DNA from: Gemmatimonadota bacterium
Lineage (GTDB): Bacteria; Gemmatimonadota; Gemmatimonadetes; Gemmatimonadales; Gemmatimonadaceae
DNA length: 64,000 nt
Direction of reading: 5' to 3'
Assembly (NCBI GenBank): GCA_021324635.1
Contig: JAJPIS010000077.1
Location: forward strand, 1 to 64,000
Shown: piece after piece, positions 10,516 through 20,887 of the stretch
How positions within the stretch are numbered: the stretch's first letter is position 1
Layout: each line of letters begins with the position of its first letter
Position numbers and translations under genes: made by a program
Notes under the pieces: generated by a model
What the model was told of the DNA's origin: nothing
Database searches by the model: none
The model's input: only the letters and a program-made list of their open reading frames with translations

Positions 10516-13500
10516 ATGTGGATCGTCCGCCTCGCCCTGCGCCAGCCGTACACCGTCGCCGTGCTGTCCTTCGTGCTGCTCCTCATGGGGTGGCTGGCGA
10601 CGCGCAGCATGCCGGTCGACATCTTCCCGGTGATCGACATCCCGGTTGTCGCCGTCGTCTGGAACTACAACGGCTTTTCGGCGCAGGACATGGAGAGCCG
10701 GATCGTTCTCCTGAGTGAGCGGAACCTGTCGTCGACGGTGAACGGGATCTCGCGCATCGAGTCGGAGTCGATTCCCGGCCTGGGGTTGATCAAGGTGTTC
10801 TTCCAGCCCGGCGTCGACATCGGGAACGCGATCGCCCAGATCACCTCGTCGTCGCAGACGGCGCTCCGCGCGATGCCGCCCGGCGTCACGCCTCCGTACG
10901 TGATCCAATCCAACGCGTCGAGCGTGCCGGTTGCCCAGCTCACGCTGTCCTCGCCCACGATGCCGGAGCAGCAGATCTCCGACTACGGGCAGAACTTCAT
11001 CCGGCTGCGGCTGTTCACGATCCCCGGGCTCGCCACACCGTCGCCATACGGCGGGAAGATCCGCGAGATCACGGTCGACGTCGACCCGAACGCGCTCGCC
11101 GGGAAGGGGCTCTCCTCAGAGGACGTGCTGACCGCGCTGCTGTCGTCCAATCTGCTCATCCCGGCCGGCACGGCCCGGATCGGGACACGCGACTACAACG
11201 TCGCGATGAACTCGAGCCCGGCCAATGTCGCCGACTTCACCCGGATCCCGGTGAAGATCGTGAACGGCGCTCCGGTGCTGATCGGCGACGTCGCGACGGT
11301 TCGCGATGGCTTCGCCGAGCAGCAGAACATCGTTCGGATCGACGGCCACCGTGCGGCGTACCTCACGATTCTCAAGAAGGCCGACGCGTCGACGCTGGCC
11401 GTCGTCGATGCGGCCAAGGCGATGATCCCGAGGATCAAGGCCGTCGCGCCGGCCGGGCTCGAGGTGCGGCTCGACTTCGACCAGTCGATCTTCGTCCGCG
11501 CCGCCGTGGCGAGCGTGATCCGCGAGGCGCTCATCGCGGCCCTGCTCGTCTCGCTCATGATCCTCCTGTTCGTCGGGAGCTGGCGGAGCGTGCTGATCGC
11601 CGTGACGTCGATCCCGCTCTCGATCGCGGCCGCCGTGATCGTCCTCCACGCGACGGGCAACAGCTTCAACGTCATGACTCTGGGCGGCCTGTCGCTCTCG
11701 ATCGGTCTCCTGGTCGACAACGCGATCGTCACGGTCGAGAACGTGCACCGCAACCTGAGCCTGGGGAAGCCGCTCACCGTCGCCATCCTCGACGCCGCCG
11801 GGCAGATCTCGACGCCCCTGATCGTGGCCACGCTCGCCATCTGCATCGTCTTCTTCCCGGTCGTGCTGCTGGTCGGGCCGGCGCGGTTCCTGTTCATCCC
11901 GATGGCGGTCGCGGTCGTGAGCGCGGTCGCCGCCTCCTGGCTGCTCTCGCGGACGCTCGTCAAGACGCTCTCCCGGATGCTGCTCGGCGCCGAGGTCCAC
12001 CACCACATGGCACGGGCGGCATCGGGTGCCGAGACTGGCGCGGACACGCTCGCGGCGGGGTCGCGCCCGGGGCCCGGCGAGGGGCGCACCACCGGCCTCG
12101 CGCGCCGGTTCAACCAGGGGCGCGACCGCTGGTTCGAGGCGTTCCAGGCAGCGTACGGCCGCTTCGTCGAGCTCCTGATCGTCCACCGGCGGTTCACGCT
12201 CACCGCGAGCGCGGCGGTGATCGGCATCACGCTCGTCCTGCCGTCCATCATCGGGACCGACTTCTTCCCGTCGACGGACGCGGGCATGATGAAGATCCAT
12301 TTCCGGGCCCCCTCGGGCACCCGGATCGAGCAGACGGAGCGGCTGGTGGCCCGGGCCGAGGGGACGATCCGGCGGATCGTCCCGGCGACGGAGCTGGAAA
12401 CGATCAACTCGACGATCGGCGTGCCACAGCCGCTCAACATGGCCTTCGTGCCGACCGACAACACGAGCGGGATGGATGCGGAGATCCTCGTCGCCCTCAC
12501 CCAGTCCCACCACCCGACCGAGAGGTACGTCCAGCGCATCCGTCGGGCCCTCCAGGCGGAGTTCCCGGGATCGGCGATCTACTTCCAGACCGCCGACATC
12601 GTCGGCCAGGTGCTCAATTTCGGCCTCTCGGCCCCGATCGATGTCCAGATCATGTATCCGGACCTGGCCCGGGCCTACGTGACCGCGCGCACGCTGCGCG
12701 ACGCGATCGAGGAGGTGCCGGGGGCGACGGATGTCACGATCAAGCAGACGCTCGACTATCCGACGCTGTTCGTGAACGTGGACCGCGAGCGGGCGGCCGA
12801 GCTGGGGCTCAGTCAGCGCGACGTGGCGAACAGCATGCTGGTCTCGCTCGCCTCGAGCGCAGTCGTCTCGCCCACCTATTACATCAACCCCCAGAACCAC
12901 GTGAACTACCTGGTCGCCGTCGAGGTGCCGCTCCCCCGAATGACCTCGGCTCGCGATCTGTTGAACACGCCCGTGACGCGCTTCGGCGGCGCGCTCGACC
13001 AGCACGTCACCCCGGCGCGGCGCACGATCGACCCGGTTCCGCGCGCCCCCGTCCAGACGCTCGACAACATGGCGCAGGTCACGGCTGGGGCGGTACCCGA
13101 CGTGATCGATCATTACACGGTGGCCCGGGTGCTCGACGTGACCGCCAGCGTGACCGGTCGCGACCTCGGCTCGGTCGTGGCCGGCATCGACCGCGCGGTC
13201 GCCGCCCTCGGCACCCTGCCCGCCGGGATGACGATCACGGTCCGCGGGCAGGGACAGGTGATGAACGAGGCGTTCTCCAGCCTCGCGCTCGGATTCGTGG
13301 TGGCGATCCTGCTGGTCTATTTCCTCATGGTCGTCCTGTTTCAGTCGTGGGTCGACCCGCTCATCATCATGGCCGCGATTCCCGGCGCGCTGGTCGGCAT
13401 TCTCTGGATCCTGGTGCTCACACACACGACGATCAATGTCGTGTCGTTGATGGGATCGATCATGGCGGTGGGGATCGGGGTCTCCAACTCGATTCTCGTC

Positions 13501-13836
13501 GTCACGTTTGCCCACGACCTGCGGGTCGAGCGTCGCATGTCGGCGGCGGCCGCGGCGATCGAGGCGGGCAAGACGCGCCTCCGGCCGGTCCTCATGACGG
13601 CGCTGGCGATGATCCTCGGCATGCTCCCGACGGCGATCGGTCTGGGCGAAGGGAGCAGCCAGAACGCGCCGCTGGGCCGGGCGGTCATCGGCGGCCTGAT
13701 CATGGCCACGGTGTTCACGCTCTGTCTCGTCCCGGTCGTCTACTCGCTCGTCCGCCGTCCGCTGCCGGAGCGCTACTCTCTCGAGGAGCGCTTCAAGACG
13801 GAGGAACAGGGGCAGCTGTACGATGAAGGGTATTGA
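10516..13836 (+). CDS. RND-family efflux transporter permease (AcrB/HAE-like)
   Basis: Full-length RND architecture: FPVIDIPVV, GLLVDNAIVTVENVHRNL, second TM bundle with VGIGVSNSILVV. Confidence 0.93.
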   Translation: MWIVRLALRQPYTVAVLSFVLLLMGWLATRSMPVDIFPVIDIPVVAVVWNYNGFSAQDMESRIVLLSERNLSSTVNGISRIESESIPGLGLIKVFFQPGVDIGNAIAQITSSSQTALRAMPPGVTPPYVIQSNASSVPVAQLTLSSPTMPEQQISDYGQNFIRLRLFTIPGLATPSPYGGKIREITVDVDPNALAGKGLSSEDVLTALLSSNLLIPAGTARIGTRDYNVAMNSSPANVADFTRIPVKIVNGAPVLIGDVATVRDGFAEQQNIVRIDGHRAAYLTILKKADASTLAVVDAAKAMIPRIKAVAPAGLEVRLDFDQSIFVRAAVASVIREALIAALLVSLMILLFVGSWRSVLIAVTSIPLSIAAAVIVLHATGNSFNVMTLGGLSLSIGLLVDNAIVTVENVHRNLSLGKPLTVAILDAAGQISTPLIVATLAICIVFFPVVLLVGPARFLFIPMAVAVVSAVAASWLLSRTLVKTLSRMLLGAEVHHHMARAASGAETGADTLAAGSRPGPGEGRTTGLARRFNQGRDRWFEAFQAAYGRFVELLIVHRRFTLTASAAVIGITLVLPSIIGTDFFPSTDAGMMKIHFRAPSGTRIEQTERLVARAEGTIRRIVPATELETINSTIGVPQPLNMAFVPTDNTSGMDAEILVALTQSHHPTERYVQRIRRALQAEFPGSAIYFQTADIVGQVLNFGLSAPIDVQIMYPDLARAYVTARTLRDAIEEVPGATDVTIKQTLDYPTLFVNVDRERAAELGLSQRDVANSMLVSLASSAVVSPTYYINPQNHVNYLVAVEVPLPRMTSARDLLNTPVTRFGGALDQHVTPARRTIDPVPRAPVQTLDNMAQVTAGAVPDVIDHYTVARVLDVTASVTGRDLGSVVAGIDRAVAALGTLPAGMTITVRGQGQVMNEAFSSLALGFVVAILLVYFLMVVLFQSWVDPLIIMAAIPGALVGILWILVLTHTTINVVSLMGSIMAVGIGVSNSILVVTFAHDLRVERRMSAAAAAIEAGKTRLRPVLMTALAMILGMLPTAIGLGEGSSQNAPLGRAVIGGLIMATVFTLCLVPVVYSLVRRPLPERYSLEERFKTEEQGQLYDEGY

Positions 13837-13896
13837 GCGGCGCCCCGTGCAGTCCCCCCCACCAGACCTCCGACCGGCTGTCAGAGTCGCCAGATC

Positions 13897-15105
13897 ATGA
13901 TGAGCGCCACGCCGCCCGCGGGACTCCCCCCGACCGGCCCACGTCGAGCGACGCCGGCCTGGACCCCGACCCGACCGCCCAGCCGCCGCGCGGGGATCCT
14001 CCTGTACATCGGCGGCGGCCTCACCGTCCTCGTGGCGCTCGCGCTCGTCGTCGGCCTGTCGGCGGCCCGGCGAGTGTCCGTGGCGCGCGAACGGCGCGCC
14101 CGCGTGGCTGTGGTGGCGGACGGCCCGACCGTCCGGGTGGCGGCGGTCGAGCGATCGCCCGGCGCGCACACGCTCACCCTCACGGGCGAGACCCGGCCGT
14201 TTCTCTCGGTCGCGCTCTACGCCAAGGTCAGCGGGTACCTCAAGGATGTGCGCGTCGACAAGGGCGACCACGTCCGCGCCGGTCAGATCCTGGCGGTGAT
14301 CCAATCACCGGAGACCGACCAGCAGTTCGCGGCGGCGACGGCCGACGCCCGCAACAGGCGGGCGATCGCCGACCGGGACGGCCAGCTCATCGCGCAGAGG
14401 CTGATCGCGCCGGAAGAGGCCGAGCAGGCGGAGACGGAGGCGCGGATGGCCGCGGCGGCCGCCGCGCGGTTCAAGGCGATCGAGGACTACGAGACGATCC
14501 GAGCGCCGTTCAGCGGGACGGTCACGGCGCGGTACGCCGACCCTGGGGCGCTCGTGCAGAACGCCGAGGGGTCGCAGACGAGCGCGCTGCCTGTCGTCGA
14601 GGTCGGGACGACCGACAGCCTGCGAACCTTCGTCTACATCGACCAGCGGGATGCGGCGGCGGTGCGGCGCGGCGCGCCGGTGACGATCGTCGACCCCTCG
14701 CGCCCGTCGGTGCAGATCGCGGGGGCCGTGACGCGCTACACCGGCCAGCTCGACCCGAGTACCCGGACGCTGCTGGCCGAGATCGACCTGAGCAATCGGC
14801 GGCACGAGATCGTGCCGGGCAGCGTGGTTCAGGTGACGATCGCCGTGCCGGGTGAACGGTATCTGGAAGTGCCGGCGGAGGCGCTCGTGGTCCGCGGCGA
14901 CACGGACTACGTCGCGGTCGTCGGACCCGACGATCGTGTGGCCTTCCGCGCGGTCCACGTCCTCGACACCGACGGGGTGACGGTGCGGCTGCGCGACGGC
15001 GTGCGCGAGGGAGAACAGGTGGCGCTCGACCTGGGCGACAGTGTCCCGGAAGGACAGCACGTTCAGCCGGTGCGCGACACGAAGCAGGGACGCAGCGTCT
15101 CATGA
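13897..15105 (+). CDS. RND efflux periplasmic adaptor (MFP/HlyD-like)
   Basis: VALYAKVSGYLKDVRVDKGDHVRAGQILAVIQSPETDQQ; hairpin and barrel domains; follows the RND gene. Confidence 0.92.
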   Translation: MMSATPPAGLPPTGPRRATPAWTPTRPPSRRAGILLYIGGGLTVLVALALVVGLSAARRVSVARERRARVAVVADGPTVRVAAVERSPGAHTLTLTGETRPFLSVALYAKVSGYLKDVRVDKGDHVRAGQILAVIQSPETDQQFAAATADARNRRAIADRDGQLIAQRLIAPEEAEQAETEARMAAAAAARFKAIEDYETIRAPFSGTVTARYADPGALVQNAEGSQTSALPVVEVGTTDSLRTFVYIDQRDAAAVRRGAPVTIVDPSRPSVQIAGAVTRYTGQLDPSTRTLLAEIDLSNRRHEIVPGSVVQVTIAVPGERYLEVPAEALVVRGDTDYVAVVGPDDRVAFRAVHVLDTDGVTVRLRDGVREGEQVALDLGDSVPEGQHVQPVRDTKQGRSVS

Positions 15106-16589
15106 CCCGTCGGGCGGCCGCGGTCGCGAGTGCGGCCGTCATCGCGGCGCTGGCCGGGACGCGGAGCGCCGGAGCACAGCGGCCGACGGTGCCGCCGCCC
15201 GACACGACCCGGGGCAGCGTGCGCGCCGCGCCGCCGGCAGCGCGCGCGGCGCCCGTGGCGTCGGCCATGGACACGCCGGTACCGCCCGCGCTGACGCTCG
15301 ACACGGCGATCGCGCTCGCGCTCCGGGTGGCGACGCCGGTACAGCAGGCGCGCTTCGCGACCGAGCTCGCGCGCACGGCCGTGACACGCACGTACGGTGG
15401 GATCCTGCCGTTCGTCGGCGTGTCGGGCGCACGGACGGTGACGAGCGGGACGCTGCTCGTCGGGTCCCGAGCGACGGTGCCATGGGACACGCGGGTCGAG
15501 ACGATGGGCTTTCAGCTCCAGACGTCGCTCAACCTGCTCTCGCCGCTCACTGCCTATCCGGCGATCCGGTCGGCCGAGTTCACGCGACATGCCGTCGACC
15601 TGACGCTCGAGCGCACTCGCCAGTCGGTTGCGCTCGACGTCTCGCAGGCGTTTCTCCAGACGGTGCTCGACAGCGAGCTGGTGGTGATCGCCAACCAGAA
15701 CGTGCGGGTCTCGCAGCAGCAGGTGGTCCAGCTTCAGGAGCTGGTCCGGGTCGGCAAGCGACCGCCCGCGGATGTGTATCAGGCGCAGGCGCAGTTGGCC
15801 GCGAATCAGTCGGCGTCGCTCGATGCGCAGAATCGCCAGTACGCGGACCGGGTGGCGCTGCTCCAACGCATCCACATCGATCCGCAGCGCCCGCTCGTGC
15901 CGATCACGCCCCCGCTCGACACGACGCCGCTGCCGGCGCGCTATCTGGACACGACGCAGGTGGCCGATGGCGCGCTGCGGCGGCGAACCGACCTTCAGTC
16001 GGCGAAGACATCGATCGACGCCGCCCGCTGGGGACTCCGGCGTGCGGCGAGCGAGAACATGCCGTCGCTGTCGGCGGGGATCTCGTTCTTCGGTGCCGGG
16101 CGGTACTACGACCGGGCGCTCCAGGACGGCGTCAACCAGGTCACGACGCCGCAATCGCCCTTGCTCGGGCAGGTCGGCAACCAGACGGCGACGCAGTTCT
16201 GGGTCGGCGTGGGGTACAACCTGCTCGACCTCTTCCGCTCACACCTCGACTACCAGGAGGCGCAGGTCACCTACCAATCGGCACAGGTGGCCGAGGGCGA
16301 CGTCCGACGCCAGGTCACGGGCGACGTCGCGCGCGCGATCGGGGAGTATACAGTCGCGGCGCAGCGCCTGACATCGACCGCCGCCGGACTCGCGTCTGCG
16401 CAGGCGGCATATCAACTGGTCTCGGGCCGTTACAATGTCGGTTTCGCATCGGTCGTCGAGCTGCTGAGCGCGCAGGCGGCGCTCGCACGGGCGCAGAGTC
16501 TGCGCGCCGAGGCCGTGGTGCAGTTGTCGCTGTCGAAGCGGGCGGTGGCGTACGCGATGGGCCTTCAGCCGACCGATCGGCTGCCGTAG
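15102..16589 (+). CDS. TolC-family outer-membrane efflux protein
   Basis: TolC-like repeats (VNQVTTPQSPLLGQVGNQTATQFWVGVGYNLLDLF; LVSGRYNVGFASVVELLSAQAALARAQSL); ATGA overlap with the adaptor gene. Confidence 0.9.
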   Translation: MTRRAAAVASAAVIAALAGTRSAGAQRPTVPPPDTTRGSVRAAPPAARAAPVASAMDTPVPPALTLDTAIALALRVATPVQQARFATELARTAVTRTYGGILPFVGVSGARTVTSGTLLVGSRATVPWDTRVETMGFQLQTSLNLLSPLTAYPAIRSAEFTRHAVDLTLERTRQSVALDVSQAFLQTVLDSELVVIANQNVRVSQQQVVQLQELVRVGKRPPADVYQAQAQLAANQSASLDAQNRQYADRVALLQRIHIDPQRPLVPITPPLDTTPLPARYLDTTQVADGALRRRTDLQSAKTSIDAARWGLRRAASENMPSLSAGISFFGAGRYYDRALQDGVNQVTTPQSPLLGQVGNQTATQFWVGVGYNLLDLFRSHLDYQEAQVTYQSAQVAEGDVRRQVTGDVARAIGEYTVAAQRLTSTAAGLASAQAAYQLVSGRYNVGFASVVELLSAQAALARAQSLRAEAVVQLSLSKRAVAYAMGLQPTDRLP

Positions 16590-16649
16590 CCGGAGGGCCG
16601 GGCTCCGGTCGACCGGACTACGGGCGGTCATCATCGCACAGTCGCATCG

Positions 16650-19600
16650 TCAGAACGCGTATCGAGCGGCCAACTGAAGCTGCCATCGCGAGGCGTTGAC
16701 GTTGAGCACGCGCTGCGGGGGCAGGGAGAGCTGGTAGAGGTTGCGGCCCAGGGCGCGGTCGGTGCCGCGGAGGGTGAGCACCGGAACGTTCTCCGTGCCG
16801 GCCCCGGTGAGCGTGCCGGTCTCACGGACCAGACCCCAGTGCCGGTCGATCAGATTCAGGACATTGAAGACATCGACCATGAGCTCGACCCCCTGATCGC
16901 GAAGTCCCGGGACGTGCACCCGCTCGGCGATCCGCGCGTTGAGGATGTTCTGCCACGGGTTCCGACAGGCGTTGCGGGGGAGTAGCTGGCCCTCGTGCTC
17001 GCGAAGGCAGGCCTGGGCCGCGATGAACGCGGCGAGGCTGTCGTGGGCCGCCGCGGACGCCGGAACGAGTCCGCCCGGTCCGTCCTGCACGAGCGAGATG
17101 TCCTTCGCGTCTCTGGGAACGTAGATCGGATCGTTCTGCTGGGTCGGGAAGAACCCCACACGATCCCCGACGCCGTCGCCGTTGGCGTCACCGTTGACGA
17201 TGTACGTGAATGGGTAACCCGAGCGGCCCAGGTAGATGAGCGACAGTCGGCTGCCGAACGGGCCGTTGGCGGTCCCGCTGACGGTGACCACATGGGGCAC
17301 ATCGTACGTGGACGTCGCCAGCCGTCGATCGGTGAAGGAGCCGTCGAGCGGCGTGAAGCCGAAGTTGGAGACGGTCTGGGCGTCGCGGAGCGACATCCGC
17401 TCGAGCGCGTCCGTGTAGGTGTAGGCCACATCGAGCTCGACGCCGTTCGCAAACCGCTTCGCCGCCTGGAGCGTGGCGACCCACGAGCGGTCCCCGCTCG
17501 CGTTCCCGTTGATCAGCACGGGGCCGAACGCCGGGTCCACCACGGTCGGCGACGTCGTGGCGACCGTCCCCTTGCCCGACGTCGCGGCGACCGTGCCGTA
17601 CATCGTCCGCCCACCCTCGCCGGCGAGCCGGCCGATCGGACCGCGCAGGTTCGCGTTGACGATCGTCAGGTTCTCGAGCGCGTACTGGAAGGTCGCATCG
17701 GCCGAGGCGACCACTCCCCAGCCGAGCGCGCGATCGGCGCCGATCGACGCCTTGAGCTCCTCCGGCATCGTGAAGCCCGGATCGAAGGCGACCACCTCCG
17801 CTCCGGCCGGGGCGGGCGCCGCACCGGTGCACGCCGTCGGCTGCCCGGTGGGCCCGGGAACGAAGTGCGGGACGTTGGCTCCCTTGCAGCTCACGACCGA
17901 TTGGCGCAGGCCGGTGAATGCGTACGCCCAGGAGAGCCAGTTGTATGGCATGACGCCCGCGAAGACGCCGGCTCCGCCACGCACCGCCGTCCGGTCATCG
18001 ACCTGCCAGTTGACGCCGACACGCGGTGAGAGGTGCGGGGTCGCGCCGATGAACCGGTGGGTGTCGATCCCGAGTGGGCTCGCCGCGAGGGCCGGATTGT
18101 GGTCCGGCGCATTGACGTAGAGGGGAAGGTCCATCCGGAGCCCGCCGGTGAGGCTCACCCCGTGCGGGAGGGTCCAGCGATCCTCGACGTACGCGCTGGG
18201 CAGCACGCTCGCGAAGTCGGTCGCCCCGCCGTTCGGGACCAGCGGCACGGTGCGCGTGAAGCCCGAGGGCGTCCCGGCGGCGAAGCTGGAGAGGCTCGCG
18301 AACTGATACTGGCCGACACTGTTGACGAGGGAGGCGAAGCGGAACTGGAGAAACGTGGCGTGCACCCCGACGGTGACGGCGTGCGCCCCCACCGGAACGG
18401 TGAGATTGTCGCCCAGCTCCTCCGACCGCTGGCGGAGCGCGAGAAGCTGCGAGCCGGGATCGCCCCCGGCGATGAGCCGCGCGCCGGCCGCGCCGACGCC
18501 GCTCACGAAGATGCCGGCGGTGGTGCTCGCCGGCGTGCGGGGCTCGTCGGCCTGGAGCTCGTCGGCGACGAGCTCGTTGGCGAACCGGCCGCCGAACACG
18601 CTCGTCCAGCGCCCCCGGATGGCGCGGGTGATACCGGTCTGGGCGAACGCAGCTGCGGTCGAGCGAAAGTCACCGGGGTCGACGCGCCCCGGCGCCAGCG
18701 TGTCCGACGTCTCCCCGTCGGCATAGTTCACCGACAGATCGATCGCGCCGTGCTCTCCGGTCGGTGCCGAGACCTTGGCGAACAGGTTGCGCGCCAGTCC
18801 GTGCGTGGTGTACGGACCGAAGCTACCGGGGTTGATCCCGTAGCCCTGAAGGAGCCGTGCGAATCGCGCCGCGCTGTCGGCCGGGATCGGCGTCCCTGGG
18901 CCGAGCAGCGGGCCGGCGTAGGGGACGCTCCGTTGCTTCTCCTCGGCGGCGACAAAGAGGTGCAGCCGATCGGGCACGACCGGGCCGCCGACAGTGATGC
19001 CGTAGTCGTACGTCCGAAAGTCCGGCGCGGGCCGACCCGCCGGATCGGTCCCGAGGAGCGCCTGGTCCTGATAGAATGCGAACGCCGAGCCGTGCGGGGT
19101 GTTGGTGCCGGAGCGGGTGATGGCGTCGATCTCCCCACCCGTGAAGCCTCCGCGGCGCACATCGTATGGCGCGAGCGCGACCCGGAACTCCTGAACCGCA
19201 TCGAGCGGGAGCGACCGTGTTCCCTCCTGACCGCCCGGGGTGCCGGTGCCGCGGCTCAGGCCGAAGTAGTCGGTGTTGGCGGCGCCGTCGACGAGAATGG
19301 TGTTGTAGCGGTTGTTGAGTCCGCCGATCGAGGTCACGACGACACCGGGCGCCGTCTGGATCAGATCGACGAAGTCGCGGGACAGCACGGGCAGCCGCTG
19401 TACGGCGCTGTCGGAGACGGTGTGCGATGGGCCGGTCCGGTCGACATCGTGGACGATGCTCCGGACGGCGCCCACCCGGACGGTCGGCAGTGTCGGCGCC
19501 GCGGCCGCGCCGAGGACCAGCACGAGGGATTGCCGTTCACCGACGGTGAGCAGGATGCCGCCACGGGCCGCGGCGGCGGCGCCGACGGCGCGCGCCTCGA

Positions 19601-19902
19601 CCTGATAGGGCCCGCCGGGCGGGAGGTTCTCGGCGTCGAAGCGTCCATCGGACGCCGTCGTGAGCAGGGTGCGGGCGCCGGTCGCGCGGTCGAGGATGGT
19701 CACCGCCGCCCCGGCAGCGGGCGCGCCCCCCGCGCTGTCGCGCGTGACTCGGCCGTTGATGGCCGCGGTCGAGACGCCCTGCCCGGCCGCGCGCCGTCCG
19801 TCCGCCGCCAGCGCGAGCCCGCACACGGCCATCCCGTACAGCCATCGCGGGGTGGTCACGGGCGGCCGGTGTCCCTGGACGATGTGCATGTTGCTGCGCA
19901 TT
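16650..19902 (-). CDS. TonB-dependent receptor, Oar-like with N-terminal carboxypeptidase-regulatory-like domain
   Basis: INGRVTRDSAGGAPAAGAAVTILDRATGARTLLTTASDGRF, plug motifs (DFVDLIQTAPGV, ILVDGAANTDYFGLSRG), C-terminal ...WQLQLAARYAF; start approximate. Confidence 0.85.
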
Positions 19903-20032
19903 CGCTCGGCACCGCTGACGGGGGGGGGAGGCGGCGCAAGGTACGAAGCCCCGTGCCGATGTGCAACACGCTGCACATCGGCCCGGTCGGCCCCACGTGC
20001 CGCGCCGGGCATCCGTGCGGGATATGGGTCGC

Positions 20033-20184
20033 GGGCGGCATGAATGCCGCCCCGGCATGGGTGCGGGATGCGGGTCGCGGGCGGCATGAATGCCGCCCCC
20101 AACGATGGCCCGGGGGACGCGGGCGACATGCCGGGCCAGGCATCCGTGCGGGATGCGATCAGCGGGCGGCATGAATGCCGCCCC
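20033..20184. repeat. Three copies of palindromic intergenic repeat GGGCGGCATGAATGCCGCCC
   Basis: Identical 20-nt core at 20033, 20079 and 20164; degenerate hairpin GCGGCG-N8-CGCCGC near 20225. Confidence 0.9.
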
Positions 20185-20327
20185 TACGCGCGGGGCACCG
20201 GCCGGCGTCCCGCGCCGATGCCGGGGCGGCGTGTTTGTTCGCCGCGACGCGGGTGGACGCGGGTTATCGTAAATGTCGGACGGCGGCGCGGGTGCCGCCC
20301 GATCGTCGCTCACCACCGGGATGCCGG

Positions 20328-20750
20328 ATGACTCGAGGTCGCCTGGCGCCGGGACGGGCTCGCGCACGCGGGACGCGGCGCGGGCCGCTCGCGCCGCAGG
20401 TCAAGGGATGGCTCACCTGGAAGGGCGACTTCCTGCTGGGCCCGCGGTACGTGCGGCTCCTCGAGGGAATCGAGGAGCTGGGGACGATCAGGGCCGCAGC
20501 GTCACGGGTGGGACTCAGCTATCGCACGTGTCTGACACGGATCCGCCGGGTGGAGGACACGCGCGGCCAGACGATCGTCGAGACGGCGCGCGGCGGCGCG
20601 GCGCGTGGCGGGGCGCGGTTGACCGCGCCCGGGCGCGAGCTGGTGCGGGTCTATCATGCGTGGCGCGCCGCGCTGGCGGCGGCGAGCGATGCGGCATTCG
20701 CGCGCGCGGTCGGCGATCGCGCGACCCGTGGGCCGTCCCGGCGGCGGTGA
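20328..20750 (+). CDS. ModE-N-like winged-helix transcriptional regulator
   Basis: FLLGPRYVRLLEGIEELGTIRAAASRVGLSYRTCLTRIRRVEDTRGQTIVETARGG...ARLTAPGRELVRVY; start is one of several possible. Confidence 0.7.
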   Translation: MTRGRLAPGRARARGTRRGPLAPQVKGWLTWKGDFLLGPRYVRLLEGIEELGTIRAAASRVGLSYRTCLTRIRRVEDTRGQTIVETARGGAARGGARLTAPGRELVRVYHAWRAALAAASDAAFARAVGDRATRGPSRRR

Positions 20751-20887
20751 GAGCGGGAGCTCGGCGACGGTGAGAGTGAGCGCCGGACGCCGGCGCGGGT
20801 GGTGCACCGGCGCCGCGAGGGAAGGAGCGCCGGCGCCGCGAGGGAGGGAGCGTCGCCGGCGGCGAGAAGGAAGGAGCGCCAGCGCGG

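Noticed and set aside
11116-14304. 1062-aa minus ORF opposite the RND transporter
   Set aside because: Antisense shadow of a well-supported conserved RND gene; composition is His/Arg/Asp-rich with no recognisable domain.
18033-20174. 713-aa + ORF opposite the Oar-like TonB receptor
   Set aside because: Low-complexity antisense frame; the minus frame has signal peptide, plug and barrel motifs.
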